From the NCBI GenBank assembly GCA_002382645.1, contig DFYP01000100.1, positions 1 through 24,248 on the forward strand: a stretch of DNA of 24,248 nt. Direction: 5' to 3'. The notes below the pieces were generated by a model, which was not told the origin of the DNA, ran no database searches, and saw only the letters and a list, made by a program, of their open reading frames with translations. The translations under genes were made by a program, and so were the position numbers. The DNA comes from Desulfovibrio sp. UBA4079 (GTDB lineage Bacteria > Desulfobacterota > Desulfovibrionia > Desulfovibrionales > Desulfovibrionaceae). Position 1 is the first letter of the stretch. The number at the start of each line of letters is the position of its first letter. Of this stretch, positions 22,501-24,248 are shown in pieces.

Positions 22501-24248
22501 TCAAGGCTCGCCAGCCGTCAGCAGGGCCTGTTCCACCTCGCGCAGCCGCTCCGGCTCCTCGACCTTGCCGTTGCCCTGGGCGTCGCGCACGTAGAACACG
22601 TCCGCGATCCGGCCGCCAGAGGTGGCGATGCGCGCCAGCTGGATGTCCAGGCCCAGGCGGTGCAGGGCCCGGGCGATGTCGTGCAAAAGCCCCAGCCGGT
22701 CCCCGGCCTTGACCTCGATGCGCGTGAAGAAGTCGCTCTCGGCGTTGTCCACGCTCACGGCCGGGCGGTAGCGCGGTCCGGACGCGGCCTTGGCCAGCGG
22801 GGAGTTGCGGCGCTCGGCCAGGCGGCTTTCCAGCTCCAGCTTGCCGGTGAGGGCGTAGTGGGCGCTGCGCTGGATGCGGGCCCAGGCCTCGTCCGGGAAC
22901 AGGCTGTCCGGCGGGTCCGAGACCACGAACAGGTCCAGGGCCGCGCCGCTGGTCCAGGTGAACAGCTCCGCGGAATAGACGTTCAGCCCGTGCAGGCTGA
23001 GCACCCCGGCCAGGGTGGCGAACAGCCCGGGCCGGTCCAGGGCGGCCACGGTGAGCTCCCAGCACCCGGCCACATTCGTGGGCCGGACCTCCACCAGGCA
23101 GACCCCCACACCGCCCTTGCCCGAGGGCTTGCGCCGCCGGTCCTCCTCCAGGGCCTCGTCCAGGCGTCCGGCCAGGGCCACGTGCCGGACCACGGTCTCG
23201 GGGTCCAAAATCTGGAGGGCCCGGGCCGGCATGGCGTCCAGGCAGCGTTCCACAAAGGCGCTCTCGAAGCGCCCGGCGCAGAGGGCCCGGACCCGGTCGC
23301 GGGTCTCCACGATGCGGCGGGTGGCGTCGGGCTCGGACAGGGGCCCCTCGGTGAGCAGCTTGCGGGTCTTGAAATAGAATTCCGCGAACAGGGCCGCGGT
23401 CCAGTTGTTCCAGGCCCGGGGCCCGGTGGCCAGGCTGTCGGCCACCGCGAGCAGGGCCAGCATGTCCAGGCGGCGGGCCGTGCCGATGATCCCGGCCGCG
23501 CCGGAGAGCACGCCCTCCTGGGACAGGTCCCGGCGCGTGGCCGTGATCGGCAGGAACAGATGGCGGCGCACCAGGAAGGCCACGTCCCCGATGACCTCCT
23601 CGGGCTGGCCGAAGCGGCGGAGAAGATTCCGGGCCAGGTCCACGCCCTGCTCCGAGTGGTCCCCGGGCAGGGGCTTGGCCAGGTCGTGGCACAGCCCGGC
23701 CAGCAGGAGCGTGGCGGGCGAATCCACCCGGGCCGAGGCCTCCAGACACCAGCGGCAGCCGCCCGGAGCCTCGGCGCCGTCCTGGTTCCCCCCGCTGCCC
23801 AGGACCAGGAAGCGGGCCAGGATGCGCACGCACTCCAGGGTGTGCCGCCCCAGGGGATGGAGGTGGTAGTCGTCGAACTGGACCAGATCCGCGGCCTGGC
23901 CGAACTCCGGCAGGATCGCCGCCAGCAGGCCGGTCTCGGCCAGGACCTGGGAGGCCCGCTGGCCCGAACGGGTGTCGGCCAGGAACAGGTCCACCAGGCT
24001 GGCCAGGGTTTCGGGCCGGTCGGCCAGGGCCGGGCCCAGGGCGGGCAGGGCCGCGCGCACGGCCCGCAGGGCCTCCCAGGACACGGGGCGGCCGCTGCGC
24101 GCCGAGGCCAGGAAGATCTCCAGGGCCAGCCCGGGGGTCCGGACCAGGCCGCCGGGGTCCTGGAACTCCAGGCCCGCAGGCCCGGTGAGCAGCCCCGGGG
24201 CCAGGGGCTTCCGGGGCTCGGGCCGCTCCTGGCAGCAGGCCCGGCCCA
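22501..24248 (-). CDS. glnD: PII uridylyltransferase / uridylyl-removing enzyme, C-terminal part
   Basis: About 582 residues of GlnD, open to the right edge, so the N-terminal nucleotidyltransferase domain and start are outside the window. What is visible: the helical region (DPGGLVRTPGLALEIFLAS), the HD hydrolase domain with LLLAGLCHDLAKPLPGDHSE, followed by VRRHLFLP, and two C-terminal ACT domains (near ELTVAALDRPGLFATLAGVL and IEVKAGDRLGLLHDIARAL). GlnD adds UMP to PII proteins when nitrogen is short and removes it when glutamine is high, sensing glutamine through the ACT domains. Reading continues without a stop past the GTG at 24084, which is therefore an internal codon. A 90-bp spacer and a separate promoter follow before the 73-aa gene. 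Confidence 0.94.
   Translation of the reverse strand, partial: GRACCQERPEPRKPLAPGLLTGPAGLEFQDPGGLVRTPGLALEIFLASARSGRPVSWEALRAVRAALPALGPALADRPETLASLVDLFLADTRSGQRASQVLAETGLLAAILPEFGQAADLVQFDDYHLHPLGRHTLECVRILARFLVLGSGGNQDGAEAPGGCRWCLEASARVDSPATLLLAGLCHDLAKPLPGDHSEQGVDLARNLLRRFGQPEEVIGDVAFLVRRHLFLPITATRRDLSQEGVLSGAAGIIGTARRLDMLALLAVADSLATGPRAWNNWTAALFAEFYFKTRKLLTEGPLSEPDATRRIVETRDRVRALCAGRFESAFVERCLDAMPARALQILDPETVVRHVALAGRLDEALEEDRRRKPSGKGGVGVCLVEVRPTNVAGCWELTVAALDRPGLFATLAGVLSLHGLNVYSAELFTWTSGAALDLFVVSDPPDSLFPDEAWARIQRSAHYALTGKLELESRLAERRNSPLAKAASGPRYRPAVSVDNAESDFFTRIEVKAGDRLGLLHDIARALHRLGLDIQLARIATSGGRIADVFYVRDAQGNGKVEEPERLREVEQALLTAGEP

Noticed and set aside
24082..24084. GTG at 24084 as the start of the glnD frame
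   Set aside because: The frame stays open to the edge with GlnD-like sequence upstream, and a full GlnD needs an N-terminal nucleotidyltransferase domain.

Overview
The window looks like an ordinary, high-GC chromosomal segment of a sulfate-reducing deltaproteobacterium close to Desulfovibrio. The grounds are a lactate permease next to a single-chain pyruvate:ferredoxin oxidoreductase (PFOR), the PFOR carrying a Desulfovibrio-type C-terminal cysteine-pair extension, and an adjacent sigma-54 two-component system. The same neighbourhood is known from D. vulgaris as the lactate/organic-acid oxidation region. I see no phage, transposon, CRISPR array, rRNA or tRNA.

Left third (20-11197, all on the minus strand). 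Transcription runs leftward. A PlsC-like acyltransferase, a membrane hybrid histidine kinase and an NtrC-family response regulator form a tightly coupled operon with 4-base GTGA overlaps. A small orphan gene follows. A 356-bp control region then holds palindromic operator-like repeats and, about 215-270 bp downstream, a near-consensus -24/-12 sigma-54 promoter. This promoter reads into PFOR and then lactate permease. The simplest reading is that the kinase/regulator pair senses a carboxylate or the redox state and switches on lactate uptake and pyruvate oxidation.

Middle (11333-16979). An aminotransferase (+) converges on a previously easy-to-miss 58-aa membrane-like ORF (-), which is divergent from a LysR regulator (+). 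The purD-purE-moaA cluster (+) follows, with purE and moaA overlapping, and ends at a U-tract terminator. A small two-CXXC protein lies opposite it on the minus strand.

Right third (17241-24248). A MucR/Ros-family regulator that lacks two of the four zinc ligands (+) ends at a very strong terminator. The lrp-ald alanine catabolism pair (-) comes next, then divergently a MerR-type regulator and the chaperone htpG (+). The window closes with a second small two-CXXC protein and the C-terminal part of glnD (both -), glnD running off the edge.

I did not find a clear new multi-gene system. The most interesting items are the complete sigma-54 control region of the PFOR operon, the zinc-ligand-deficient MucR protein, the hidden 58-aa gene with an RBS hairpin beside a LysR gene, a possible RNA-thermometer-like hairpin at htpG, and the orphan 71-aa gene between the regulator and its presumed operators. 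All functions are read from sequence motifs and family knowledge; no searches were run.
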